From contig CAYVHU010000002.1 of the NCBI GenBank assembly GCA_964451415.1, positions 1 through 64,000 on the forward strand: 64,000 nucleotides of DNA. The letters are read 5' to 3'. Source of the stretch: CAYVHU01 sp964451415. Lineage in GTDB: Bacteria; Pseudomonadota; Alphaproteobacteria; Rhodospirillales; Magnetovibrionaceae. A model generated the notes under the pieces. It searched no databases and was not told where the DNA came from. It worked only from the letters and a program-made list of their open reading frames with translations. Within the stretch, counting starts at the first letter, position 1. The number at the start of each line of letters is the position of its first letter. Below are positions 32,073 through 41,085 of the stretch, one piece after another. Both the position numbers and the translations under genes were made by a program.

Positions 32073-32668
32073 GCGGGGCGTCCTTTGCCCAGAAGTTTCC
32101 ACGCTAACGGCATGAGGCCTGCGGCCAAGGCGAGCTTAAGGGCGTCGCCCAGCAGAAACGGCGTCAATCCCCACTGCAATATCGGTTTGTCCCAACCATA
32201 CAGCGTACCCAGCCACAACAGCCCCGGAACGTAGATGATGACGTTGCCGATGGTCATGGCCGCTGCCGTACGCAATACATTTCGGCTCCACCCGCGTTCG
32301 CCCAGCCAGCCAAGCACCATCGCGGCCAGGACAAATCCAACTAGATAGCCGCCCGTGCCGCCCATCATGTACGCAAGGCCAATGCCTTTTTCCGGCGTGC
32401 CGGCGAACACCGGCAGTCCCAGCGCGCCTTCGCTCAGGTAAAGAAGTATTGTTGCGCCGCCCAAACGCCAGCCGTACGCCATGCCCAGACTCAACACCAA
32501 AAACGTCTGCATGGTCATGGGAACAGGCCAGAACGGGACCTGAATTTTTGCTGATACAGCCAGAAGAAGCGAGCCCGCCACCGCCAGAGTCACAGCACGC
32601 AACGTCTGATTTTCAGAACGCCACGCCTGTTGCGACAGTGTTGAAGAATAGGGCTGAGTAGTGATCAT
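32069..32668 (-). CDS. bioY: Biotin transporter BioY
   Basis: A 199-aa membrane protein from the ATG at 32668 (GGGAGA upstream). Six membrane helices; typical pieces are Q-V-P-F-W-P-V-P-M-T-M-Q-T-F, Y-L-S-E-G-A-L-G-L-P-V-F-A and M-M-G-G-T-G-G-Y-L-V-G-F. It is the substrate-binding S component of an ECF-type biotin importer; no bioM/bioN gene lies adjacent, but BioY can work alone. bioB is 17 kb away. Confidence 0.92.
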   Translation of the reverse strand: MITTQPYSSTLSQQAWRSENQTLRAVTLAVAGSLLLAVSAKIQVPFWPVPMTMQTFLVLSLGMAYGWRLGGATILLYLSEGALGLPVFAGTPEKGIGLAYMMGGTGGYLVGFVLAAMVLGWLGERGWSRNVLRTAAAMTIGNVIIYVPGLLWLGTLYGWDKPILQWGLTPFLLGDALKLALAAGLMPLAWKLLGKGRPA

Positions 32669-32749
32669 GGAATGTCTCCCGGCACGATAAAGAGTTATCA
32701 ATTTGTGATCTTCGTCGACGCGCGATTATGTCCGAGGCGAAGCCTTGTT

Positions 32750-34993
32750 TCAAGAAAACCTATTGGACGCCGGAAAGCCTCTCGGGGCCAGGGCCCCTGC
32801 CCCGGCACGTTTTGCAAGCCAACGCACAAGGTCTGTTTCCGTTCGTCGACCGCTGGAAAAGCGAAAAGTCAGTCCTTCGGCCAGCGCAAACGCCTTGACG
32901 TCACGCAGTATTGCGCCGCCGCCTTTTTTGTATTTTTGCAAGATGACGCCCTTGCCCCGTGTCATTACCGGCATGTCTTGAAGGGGGAAAATAACGATTT
33001 TCCGGTTCGAGCCGACAACGGCGACATGATCTGCATCTTCGGGCACAACCACACACCGCACAGCTTCTTCCGTCGCGCCCACGTTCAACACCTGTTTGCC
33101 ATTCTTGGTTTGCGCCAGGACTTCGTTCTCGGGCACGATGAAGCCTCGCCCGGCGTCGGATGCCACGATCAGGCGACGTCCCGGAACATGGGTCATGAGT
33201 ACGCAGACGTCCGCGTCGTTGGGCATATCCGCCATCAAACGCAACGGTTCCCCATGGCCGCGTCCGCCCGGCAGTTTGTCGCACGCCAAGGTGTAAAAGC
33301 GTCCGTTTGTGGCAAACACCAACACCTTGTCCGTGGTTTGGGCGGCAATGGCAAAACGTCCCTTGTCGCCTTCTTTGAATTTCAACTCGGTGATTTGTTG
33401 CGCCGTCAAATGACCCTTGATGGCGCGCAGCCAGCCTTTTTGCGAACACACCACGGTGACGGGCTCGCGCTCGATCATCGCTTCCATCGGTACGATGATG
33501 CCGCTGGGCGCGGCGCCGATGACGGTGCGGCGGCGCCCGATTTCGGTTTTTCCACCGAAGCTGGATTTGATTTCGGCAATTTCGGCGTCGATGGCTTTCC
33601 AGCGAAGCCCCTGGTCCTGCAAAAGCGTGTTCAGTTGTATCTTTTCCGCGCTCAAGGCCTTGTTTTCGGTGCGGATCTCGATTTCTTCAAGTTTGCGCAA
33701 TTGGCGCAGGCGCATATTCAGAATGGCTTCGGCCTGAACGTCGGAAAGTTTGAAGGCCTGGATTAATTCGGCCTTGGCGTTGTCCGTTTCGCGGATGATG
33801 CGGATCACTTCGTCCAGATTGAGGAACGCGATCAGCATGCCGCCCAGGACTTCCAGACGTTTGTCGATTTGTCTCAGGCGGTGCGCGGTGCGCCGTTCCA
33901 AAACCTCCATGCGGTGTTCCAGGAACGCCCACAGCACGGTGCGCAAGTCCATCACACCGGGCGTGTTGTGCTTGTCCAGAACGTTCATATTCAACGGATA
34001 GCGGCTTTCCAGATCGCTCAGCCGGTACAATTGTTCCATCAGGATTTCGGCATCGATCTTGCCGGTGCGCGGTTCCAGGACGATACGGATGTCCTCGGCG
34101 CTTTCGTCGCGCACGTCGCTTAGAATCGGAAGCTTCTTGCTGGTGATCATCTCGGCGATTTTTTCGATCAGCTTCGATTTCTGCACCTGATAGGGAATTT
34201 CCGTGACCACAATCTGATAGGTGCCGCGGCCCAGGTCTTCCGTTTCCCACTTGGCACGCACGCGAAACCCGCCGCGTCCGGTTTCATAGGCTGTAATGAT
34301 GGCGTCGCGGTTTTCCACCAGCGTGCCGCCGGTGGGAAAATCGGGTCCGGGAATAAAGCTCACCAGCTTGTCGATGGGGGCCTCCGGATGCTTGATCAGA
34401 TATTTAAGCGCGTCGCACAACTCCCCCACATTGTGCGGCGGGATCGAGGTCGCCATGCCCACCGCGATGCCGGCCGCGCCATTGGCCAAAAGGTTGGGGA
34501 AATTGGCCGGCAGGACCTGCGGTTCGTCTTCTTCGCCGTCATAGGTCGAACGGAAATCGACGGTGTCCTGGTCGATGCCTTCCAGCAGCGCCATGGCGAC
34601 GGCCGTCAGACGGGCCTCGGTATAGCGCATGGCGGCGGCGTTATCGCCGTCGATGTTGCCGAAGTTGCCTTGTCCGTCCACAAGCGGATAACGCACCGCA
34701 AAATCCTGAGCCAGACGCACCATGGCGTCGTAGACGGCGGTATCCCCATGGGGATGGTATTTGCCGATGACGTCGCCCACCACGCGGGCGCATTTCTTGA
34801 ATCCTGTCTTCGGGTCCAGCTTCAGTTGGCGCATGGCGTACAGCAAGCGCCGGTGCACCGGCTTGAGGCCGTCGCGCACATCGGGCAGTGAGCGCGACAT
34901 GATGGTCGAAAGGGCATAATTCAAATAGCGTTCGCCCAGCGCGTCGGCCAGACGGGTATCGCGTATTGTGCCGGTTCTTTCAGGCTTCGCCAT
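32750..34993 (-). CDS. parC: DNA topoisomerase IV subunit A
   Basis: A 747-aa protein: N-terminal winged-helix domain with R-A-L-P-D-V-R-D-G-L-K-P-V-H-R-R-L-L-like (SLPDVRDGLKPVHRRLLYAM), catalytic Tyr in A-A-M-R-Y-T-E-A-R, coiled coil gate, and a C-terminal beta-propeller. Length and lack of the GyrA box favour ParC. It separates replicated chromosomes. It follows recO by 42 bases in the conserved cluster. Confidence 0.95.
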   Translation of the reverse strand: MAKPERTGTIRDTRLADALGERYLNYALSTIMSRSLPDVRDGLKPVHRRLLYAMRQLKLDPKTGFKKCARVVGDVIGKYHPHGDTAVYDAMVRLAQDFAVRYPLVDGQGNFGNIDGDNAAAMRYTEARLTAVAMALLEGIDQDTVDFRSTYDGEEDEPQVLPANFPNLLANGAAGIAVGMATSIPPHNVGELCDALKYLIKHPEAPIDKLVSFIPGPDFPTGGTLVENRDAIITAYETGRGGFRVRAKWETEDLGRGTYQIVVTEIPYQVQKSKLIEKIAEMITSKKLPILSDVRDESAEDIRIVLEPRTGKIDAEILMEQLYRLSDLESRYPLNMNVLDKHNTPGVMDLRTVLWAFLEHRMEVLERRTAHRLRQIDKRLEVLGGMLIAFLNLDEVIRIIRETDNAKAELIQAFKLSDVQAEAILNMRLRQLRKLEEIEIRTENKALSAEKIQLNTLLQDQGLRWKAIDAEIAEIKSSFGGKTEIGRRRTVIGAAPSGIIVPMEAMIEREPVTVVCSQKGWLRAIKGHLTAQQITELKFKEGDKGRFAIAAQTTDKVLVFATNGRFYTLACDKLPGGRGHGEPLRLMADMPNDADVCVLMTHVPGRRLIVASDAGRGFIVPENEVLAQTKNGKQVLNVGATEEAVRCVVVPEDADHVAVVGSNRKIVIFPLQDMPVMTRGKGVILQKYKKGGGAILRDVKAFALAEGLTFRFSSGRRTETDLVRWLAKRAGAGALAPRGFPASNRFS

Positions 34994-35035
34994 GGGCGCG
35001 GTGGTATCCTTGTGAGAATCGTTTAGATCGCCCGA

Positions 35036-35803
35036 TTATACCTGAGTTCCCTCTTCCATCAGGTCAAATTTCAGGCGTTCCAGCAGGCGGGCGCGGGCCT
35101 GAGGCATGAAGCGATCATGGGGCGTGAACAGATGGCGTTCCAGAAAATAACCGGTGAGTTTCAGACCTTGCAACACCTCGGGCACGTCTAGCGCCGCACC
35201 ATTTGCGGTTTTGAGGAAATTCGGCAAGACCAGAAGTTTATGTGCATACGGTGCGCCCGCAGCCTCGGATACCGCACGGCCCGATTTCGGCGACACCCAG
35301 CGCAAATTTCCGGTTTCTCCCGTAGCGGCACAGTGGCTTAAATCCAGGCGAAAGCCGAGCGCGCTTAAAATTCCCAGTTCCCATTTGACATAGACGCTGC
35401 CCCAGGCGGTCGCATCCAAGGCTAGTTCGGCGTGCTCCAGGGCCTCCAGCAAGGCGCACAAGGCCTCGAAAGTCGCCAGATGGGGTTCGCGTTCGGGGAA
35501 TGCGAACTGTGTCATGGCCAACGCCGCCGTCATCGCTGCCAAGCGGTCCGCGTTTTCCATCAGCCCCGCAGCGTGGGCATGGACGACTTCCAGCGTGAAT
35601 GCCCCTAAGTGTTCCGCCAGTCTGGCGCGCCAGACGGTTTGAACGCGGTTGCCAGGCTCAACGGTGGCGCGTTTTCGTCTGGCGTAACCGCCGCGCACGA
35701 GGCCGGCATGTACGCCGTGTTCGCGCGTTAACATATAGACGATCGCCGAGGTCTCACCGTGGCGTCGCGCGCTTAATATGATGCCGTCGTCCCGCCATTC
35801 CAT
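35036..35803 (-). CDS. recO: DNA repair protein RecO
   Basis: A 255-aa protein from the ATG at 35803 (MEWRDDGIILSARRHGETSA). The OB fold with V-Y-M-L-T-R-E-H-G and G-G-Y-A-R-R-K-R, then a helical middle and L-R-W-V-S-P-K-S-G-R-A-V zinc-free segment, match RecO. It loads RecA onto SSB-coated DNA with RecR. In most relatives it directly follows era; here a 5-kb plus-strand cassette intervenes. Confidence 0.93.
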   Translation of the reverse strand: MEWRDDGIILSARRHGETSAIVYMLTREHGVHAGLVRGGYARRKRATVEPGNRVQTVWRARLAEHLGAFTLEVVHAHAAGLMENADRLAAMTAALAMTQFAFPEREPHLATFEALCALLEALEHAELALDATAWGSVYVKWELGILSALGFRLDLSHCAATGETGNLRWVSPKSGRAVSEAAGAPYAHKLLVLPNFLKTANGAALDVPEVLQGLKLTGYFLERHLFTPHDRFMPQARARLLERLKFDLMEEGTQV

Positions 35804-35905
35804 GGCCGCATTGTGAGCCAAAGTATGCAAGATGCAAGGCGTTGCAAAAAATACCGCACTGCCCTACCACTGTTTTGCCCCCCATGAGACAGGAGATTTA
35901 GCGCC

Positions 35906-37045
35906 ATGACGATCCGTTCCTTTCATCCCCCCCTGCGCATCCTCATGGGACCCGGCCCGTCGGACATCCATCCGCGTGTTCTGCAGGCGCTGGGCCGTCC
36001 GGTGATCGGGCACCTGGATCCACAATTCATCGTCATGATGGACGAGATCAAGGCCCTGTTGCAGTACGCGTTCCAGACCGAAAATGAACTGACCCTGCCC
36101 GTCAGTGCGCCGGGCTCGGCAGGCATGGAGACGTGTTTTGTCAACCTGATCGAAGCGGAGGATACCGTCATCGTGTGCGTCAACGGTGTGTTCGGCGCGC
36201 GCATGGTGGAAAACGTACAACGCTGCGGTGCGCGTGCAATTCTAGTCGAAGACGACTGGGGTAAACCTGTCGATCTCAACAAGCTGGAAGACGCTCTGAA
36301 AGCCAATCCGGGCGTCAAGGCGGTGGCTTTTGTGCACGCAGAAACCTCCACCGGGGTGCGTTCCGACGCACAGCGCATTGCCAAACTGGTACGAGAATAC
36401 AGTGCGCTGAGCATCATGGATGCGGTGACGAGCCTTGGCGGTTCCCCGGTGAAGATCGACGAGTGGCAGATCGACGCGTGTTATTCCGCTACGCAGAAAT
36501 GCCTGTCGTGCGTTCCCGGCTTGGCCCCCGTGACGTTTTCCCCGCGTGCGGTGGAAATCATCAAAGGGCGCAACCACAAGGTCCAGAGCTGGTTCATGGA
36601 CTTGAACCTGATCATGGGTTACTGGGGTGGCGGTCAGGTTCGGTCCTACCATCATACCGCGCCGGTGAACGCCCTTTACGCCTTGCATGAAAGCCTGCTC
36701 ATGCTTAAGGACGAAGGGTTGGAGAACGCCTGGGAACGCCATCAGCGCCATCATTTGGCGCTGAAAGACGGCCTGCACGATTTGGGGCTCGATTTATTGG
36801 TGGACGAAGAACATCGCCTGACGCAACTGAACGCGGTCCTCGTGCCGGATGGCATTGACGAAGCGGTGGTGCGCAAACGCATGCTGAACGAATACGGCAT
36901 CGAAATCGGCGCGGGTCTCGGCGCATTGGCGGGCAAAATATGGCGCATCGGCCTCATGGGACAAAGCGCCACTGCGCAACATGTAATTTTATGTCTGGCA
37001 GCGTTGAAATGCATTTTGACCGACATGGCCGCGCCGGTGGCGTAA
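35906..37045 (+). CDS. Class V aminotransferase (alanine/serine-glyoxylate type)
   Basis: A 379-aa PLP enzyme: L-M-G-P-G-P-S-D-I-H-P near the start, S-A-P-G-S-A-G-M-E, H-A-E-T-S-T-G-V, D-A-V-T-S-L-G-G, and the Schiff-base Lys in S-A-T-Q-K-C-L. This is the AGXT/SPT family. A 26-bp repeat overlaps its stop codon. It stands alone on the plus strand. Confidence 0.88.
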   Translation: MTIRSFHPPLRILMGPGPSDIHPRVLQALGRPVIGHLDPQFIVMMDEIKALLQYAFQTENELTLPVSAPGSAGMETCFVNLIEAEDTVIVCVNGVFGARMVENVQRCGARAILVEDDWGKPVDLNKLEDALKANPGVKAVAFVHAETSTGVRSDAQRIAKLVREYSALSIMDAVTSLGGSPVKIDEWQIDACYSATQKCLSCVPGLAPVTFSPRAVEIIKGRNHKVQSWFMDLNLIMGYWGGGQVRSYHHTAPVNALYALHESLLMLKDEGLENAWERHQRHHLALKDGLHDLGLDLLVDEEHRLTQLNAVLVPDGIDEAVVRKRMLNEYGIEIGAGLGALAGKIWRIGLMGQSATAQHVILCLAALKCILTDMAAPVA

Positions 37046-37108
37046 TTCATTTATGCGCGCCGGTGGCGTAATTCATTTATGCGCGCCGGTGGCGTAATTC
37101 ATTTATGA
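37031..37108. repeat. Three tandem 26-bp repeats overlapping the aminotransferase stop
   Basis: GCGCCGGTGGCGTAATTCAT plus TTATGC repeats at 37031, 37057 and 37083 (last copy ends TTATGA). Each copy carries the A-P-V-A-stop codons of the aminotransferase. A recent slippage or duplication event at the 3' end. Confidence 0.9.
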
Positions 37109-37147
37109 TTGTGCCGCGTTTTCGATTCGCAACCGAGACCCTCAAAA

Positions 37148-38004
37148 ATGACCTGCAAGCCCCAACGCATACGCGATCCACTTCATAACCTCATTGAATT
37201 TGGCGTGGACGAGTTCGATCGCACCATGTGGGAGGTGATCCAGTCTTTCCCCTTTCAACGTTTGCGTAGAATCCGGCAACTGGGGTTCTCTGATTTTGTG
37301 TATCCGGGGGCAACGCACTCCCGTTTTGCCCATAGCGTTGGCGTTTTCCACACCGCCCGTCGCCTTATAAAAATTATTACAAAACAACTTCCCGAAGATG
37401 ATTCCAGTCCCCAAAAAGAACTGGGCTTCCTGCCAAACATCCAATTTGTCAATTCGCATTAGGTTCTGAAAAATTAGAGCATGTCCTAGCGTTGGATGAC
37501 ACCGTATTTTGGGGAGCTCTGGCAATGTTGAGCGACGCGGAAGATCCGTTGATCAACAGGCTTGCCAAACGTTTATGGAAACGCGACTTACCGAAATGCA
37601 CAGACATTCGTGAAGAGTTGGTGGCGGAACTTAACTTTAGCCCAAATCTTCCCCCTAAAGAACACGGTGTATTGTTGAGGAAAATTGATAGAGTTTGCAT
37701 GCAAGCCGCTGAGAAACTTACACAATGGTCAAAAGATAACTCAAAAGATGAACCTCGGATTTTGACCGATCTTGGTTCCCGAAACTGTTACAGCAAGTTT
37801 CAGGATTCAAAGGGTCCGTTGAACCAGATTCGTATTCGAAAAGGGAATAAGGTTTCGGATATTGTGGAAAAATCCGCCCTGATACGGGGGCAAGAAACTT
37901 TTCATTTCTTAAGAGCATACTTTGATGAAAATGATCACGAAGCTAGGAAAATAGTACAATCCATCAAACAAGACATTTTGAAGGGTGATACAGATGTCGA
38001 TTGA
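37148..38004 (+). pseudogene. HD phosphohydrolase (YwfO/SAMHD1-like) with central deletion and frameshift
   Basis: The N-terminal piece (37148-37462, MTCKPQRIRDPLHNLIEFGV) has Q-R-L-R-R-I-R-Q-L-G and H-S-R-F-A-H-S-V-G-V-F-H, the entry to an HD domain, but stops before the metal-binding H-D pair. A second frame, starting about 37464 (E-K-L-E-H-V-L-A-L-D-D-T) and ending at 38004, supplies the C-terminal part. About 150-200 residues including the HD centre are missing. The product is expected to be non-functional. Confidence 0.7.
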
Positions 38005-38518
38005 AACAAGCGACCGGCAAAAAGCGGCAAATATCGTTCGTGATGCCGGGGGTGAAATCGTTGGTCGCACGAAACTGCAAAAAATCGCCTATCTCCTCGA
38101 ACTTGCAGGGTTGGGGGAGGGATTTCCATTTGAATATCGCCATTATGGCCCCTACAGCGAGGAACTGAGCGATGCCATATGGGCTGCGGATCTCTTTGGC
38201 CTTGTTCGTGAAACCGAGAAACCCACAAAATGGGGCGGTAAATATTCCATTTATAAAATACCAAAAAAAACGGAGCTCCAAGTTGATAGTGATCGTACCG
38301 TTCTTGCCAGAACGTTGGCCGGCTTTAATTCCGTTGAATTGGAATTAGCGGCGACCGCAGCATTTATCAGTGCAGAAGAAAACTTTAGTGACCCCTGGGA
38401 AGAAACCGGACGTCGTAAACCCGAAAAAACCGGTGACGGGCGCCTTGAAAAGGCGAAAGCTGTGTATAAAGAGATTCTCGCGCTTGATACGCTCCAAAGA
38501 CTTCCTCCTATTGTCTGA
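37994..38518 (+). CDS. YwgA-like protein
   Basis: A 174-aa protein from the ATG at 37994, overlapping the HD pseudogene by 11 bases. It shows G-R-T-K-L-Q-K-I-A-Y-L-L-E-L-A-G-L, then F-E-Y-R-H-Y-G-P-Y-S-E-E-L-S-D, the signature of YwgA-type helical proteins, which in Bacillus are encoded next to the YwfO HD hydrolase. The conserved pairing is seen here too, but the hydrolase is broken. Role unknown. Confidence 0.7.
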   Translation: MSIETSDRQKAANIVRDAGGEIVGRTKLQKIAYLLELAGLGEGFPFEYRHYGPYSEELSDAIWAADLFGLVRETEKPTKWGGKYSIYKIPKKTELQVDSDRTVLARTLAGFNSVELELAATAAFISAEENFSDPWEETGRRKPEKTGDGRLEKAKAVYKEILALDTLQRLPPIV

Positions 38519-38620
38519 TTCTATTATCTGATTCCGGCCCCACGCTAAAGAGGCCTTTCACAATCCCTGCGCGCGGGCGTCTCGTAAGCAAACCGGGACA
38601 GATGGTGAAGGAACCGCGCG

Positions 38621-38977
38621 ATGGAAAATCCGTATCAGGCGCAGGCGGCGCAGGCGTGGGTAGGTCTGGGATGGGCATGTGCGACGTGCGCGCCGGATAT
38701 CGAAAATCTATATTTGCGTTTTTTTACCGCTTTGGACACGGCCCCGAAGGCGATTGCCGCCTTGCGCCGGGAAACGCCCTCGCCGCAAGTCGCAAAAAGC
38801 GCCGCTGCGGCGTTGTTCAAAGCCCTGGAGGAAACCCTCGGCGATATCTATGAGACGGTGGAAAATTTATCCCACTCAGATCAGCGCGACGTCGAGCCGG
38901 TGGCGATGGCGCTTTCGAAAACCCTCCATAGCGCCCAGATGGACGCCGCGCGCGCCATCGGCGTGAAACTTCCGTGA
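38621..38977 (+). CDS. Helical hypothetical protein, 118 aa
   Basis: Starts MENPYQAQAAQAWVGLGWAC; nearly all helical, with some phasin-like look (A-A-A-A-L-F-K-A-L-E-E-T) but no family match I can name. It is 69 bases upstream of the phospholipase-D-like gene in the same direction and could be its partner. Confidence 0.55.
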   Translation: MENPYQAQAAQAWVGLGWACATCAPDIENLYLRFFTALDTAPKAIAALRRETPSPQVAKSAAAALFKALEETLGDIYETVENLSHSDQRDVEPVAMALSKTLHSAQMDAARAIGVKLP

Positions 38978-39046
38978 CGTCTTCACACGCCGCGCGTCCG
39001 TGCGTCCTTATCAAAACGTCTCAAACACTCACGCACGGACAGAATC

Positions 39047-40645
39047 ATGTTAATCGCCACGCACAATAACAGCGCCGATTTTCTCCTGGACGGAGATGAG
39101 TTTTATATCGAACTGCACCGCAGCTTGCGCGCCTTGCTGGCAGCCGGAAACGGCGGCAACAATTGTGTGCGCATGTCCTATTGGCAGCTCTCGCCCGATA
39201 CCGTGCTGCCCGCCTACGGTGGTGTTGGCGGCGTGGCGCAGACCAATATGACGGACCTTTTGCGCCTGCTGGCGCGCGGCGGAATTGTGGTGCAGTTGAT
39301 TGCCTGGGCGGGGGCTTGGGGGTTGCGGAGAATCAATGCGGAAATGGCTTCGAACTGGGCCATGAACCGCTGGGTCACGCAGACGAACCAGGCCGATGTC
39401 AACTTGGTGGGGTACCGCGCCATGCAGATGTACATGGAAGTGTACGGCGGACGTCACGTTGGATGCAGTACCCACCAGAAAATCACTCTGGTCGAATACG
39501 GCGCGACCCGTGAAGCTTTCATCGGCGGCATGAATATGGCGCAAAAATACCGTTCCACCACCATTCACGATCCGCAGGACTACTGGCACGATACCGCCGT
39601 TAAGGTCATGGGGCCGGTTGTCGATACCATCGAAGCAGAATGGGTGCGCCGCTGGAACAAACAGCCTCACTTTGGCCTCGCCCCCAATGGTGGTTCCGCC
39701 GGGACCACGCCCGGTCATCTTGATATCACCGTCATGACCACAAATCTGGAGGTCAACCCAGCCGAGACAGACATTCGCGTGCGTATGTTGCAATTGATTA
39801 CGGCGGCCACCGATCTGATTTACATGGAAGGCTATGCGCTTACGGACCCCTTTCTGGTCGGCGCTCTGGCCGCGCGCGTGGGCGAGCACACGCCCCCCAA
39901 CATCATCACCGTGGTGAACCATCCGCACAACGAACGCCAGCAGGCAGCCTTTTTTTCCTATATGATGTTTTACACCTTCATGGAAATGAACCTGCAACGG
40001 TTCCACACCATCGAAACGGTGGATTTCTGGCGCGATTGGATATGCCGCGCGCCGCGCACCATCCAGTCAAATGCGGCCATCAATCGTCACATCGACAAAG
40101 GCGCTATCAATGCCAACGCCATGGCCGCGTTCAATCCGGTCAACCGCTATCGTTTCAATTTTACCGAAGGCGGCGTTGTTCGCCGCATGATGTTCCGTTA
40201 CATTTGGAACATCACCCCGCAGTTCAATTTGATGTATGCACCGAAAACCGTCAATGCGGCGCACCCCAACCAATGGACCTATCCTCATTCCAAACTGGCG
40301 TTGTTCGACGATAACACGGTGGTGATAGGAACCGCCAACTGGACCTATCGTTCCATGCAGTACGACGGCGAGATCAGTCTGGAGATCGTCGATACCGTGG
40401 CCGGCAACCCCTTTGCCACCGGTGTACGCACCCGCTTGTTCCAACACTGGAACCAACTCGCCAACCCACATGCCTGGGATGCTCAGGCCCGGCAAAATGT
40501 TACCGATCTGGCCAACGGTGTCGTGCCCGCCGGTGAAACGCGCATCGTGCCCTTGGGGCTTACAGATTTTGTTTATCCCGGAAGCTGGGATTCCTGGAAA
40601 AAATTCGCGTCCACGGGCGGCGCGGTGTTCTCGGCCTATTTATAA
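39047..40645 (+). CDS. Phospholipase-D-superfamily protein, 532 aa
   Basis: Two HKD-type motifs are visible: H143-x-K145-x4-E150 (T-H-Q-K-I-T-L-V-E) followed by I-G-G-M-N-M, and H414-x-K416-x4-D421 (H-S-K-L-A-L-F-D) followed by I-G-T-A-N-W. In the first the usual Asp is Glu. The N-terminus S-Y-W-Q-L-S-P resembles secreted/interbacterial PLD proteins, and no signal peptide is seen. Likely a phosphodiesterase acting on lipid or nucleic acid; substrate unknown. Flanked by two small helical genes. Confidence 0.78.
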   Translation: MLIATHNNSADFLLDGDEFYIELHRSLRALLAAGNGGNNCVRMSYWQLSPDTVLPAYGGVGGVAQTNMTDLLRLLARGGIVVQLIAWAGAWGLRRINAEMASNWAMNRWVTQTNQADVNLVGYRAMQMYMEVYGGRHVGCSTHQKITLVEYGATREAFIGGMNMAQKYRSTTIHDPQDYWHDTAVKVMGPVVDTIEAEWVRRWNKQPHFGLAPNGGSAGTTPGHLDITVMTTNLEVNPAETDIRVRMLQLITAATDLIYMEGYALTDPFLVGALAARVGEHTPPNIITVVNHPHNERQQAAFFSYMMFYTFMEMNLQRFHTIETVDFWRDWICRAPRTIQSNAAINRHIDKGAINANAMAAFNPVNRYRFNFTEGGVVRRMMFRYIWNITPQFNLMYAPKTVNAAHPNQWTYPHSKLALFDDNTVVIGTANWTYRSMQYDGEISLEIVDTVAGNPFATGVRTRLFQHWNQLANPHAWDAQARQNVTDLANGVVPAGETRIVPLGLTDFVYPGSWDSWKKFASTGGAVFSAYL

Positions 40646-40656
40646 GGAGTTTTCCC

Positions 40657-41085
40657 ATGACCAGCGGACCCTACAAGACCATCACCGCCCAGGCTTGGAG
40701 TACCTACACGTCCATATCGGGACGAACCGATGCGTACACCAAGCTTCTCCAAGAACCCTATGGGGCTTTTTTGAGCGAGGTGACGAAATTCGACGCTCTG
40801 ACGGCCAAGCTGAACGTGTCCAATCCATCCCCAAGCGACGTCACCAGCGCGCAAAATATAATCGATACGATGGTGGCGGATTTCAATGCCATCGTCACCG
40901 TGTTGGATAAGTTCAAGACCCTGGACACCCAGGCCGTCAGCAAAGCGGCAACGCTGGATCAAGGCAAGGTGCGGGCCGCCATGGAACAGTGCGAAAAATA
41001 CGATACTGACTTTGAAACGGACCTCAACAACGTCCTCTACCAGTGCCAGATGGTGACCATGTCGGCGATGACGGCGAACGCTTAG
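40657..41085 (+). CDS. Helical hypothetical protein, 142 aa
   Basis: Starts MTSGPYKTITAQAWSTYTSI with AAGGAG before the ATG, 11 bases after the PLD-like stop, so they are co-transcribed. Long amphipathic helices and two Cys near the end (Q-C-E-K-Y and Q-C-Q-M-V). It may be a partner or immunity factor for the PLD protein, by position only. Confidence 0.6.
   Translation: MTSGPYKTITAQAWSTYTSISGRTDAYTKLLQEPYGAFLSEVTKFDALTAKLNVSNPSPSDVTSAQNIIDTMVADFNAIVTVLDKFKTLDTQAVSKAATLDQGKVRAAMEQCEKYDTDFETDLNNVLYQCQMVTMSAMTANA

Noticed and set aside
32669..32749. BioR operator or riboswitch upstream of bioY
   Set aside because: I looked for the TTATnnATAA type palindrome and saw only an imperfect TTATCAATTTGTGAT; not convincing.
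32672..33766. 364-aa plus-strand ORF opposite parC
   Set aside because: It is antisense to a clear ParC; its His/Arg/Gly-rich composition is that of a GC-rich shadow frame.
37031..37108. CRISPR-like appearance of the 26-bp repeats
   Set aside because: Units are directly adjacent with no spacers and no cas genes nearby; a tandem duplication.
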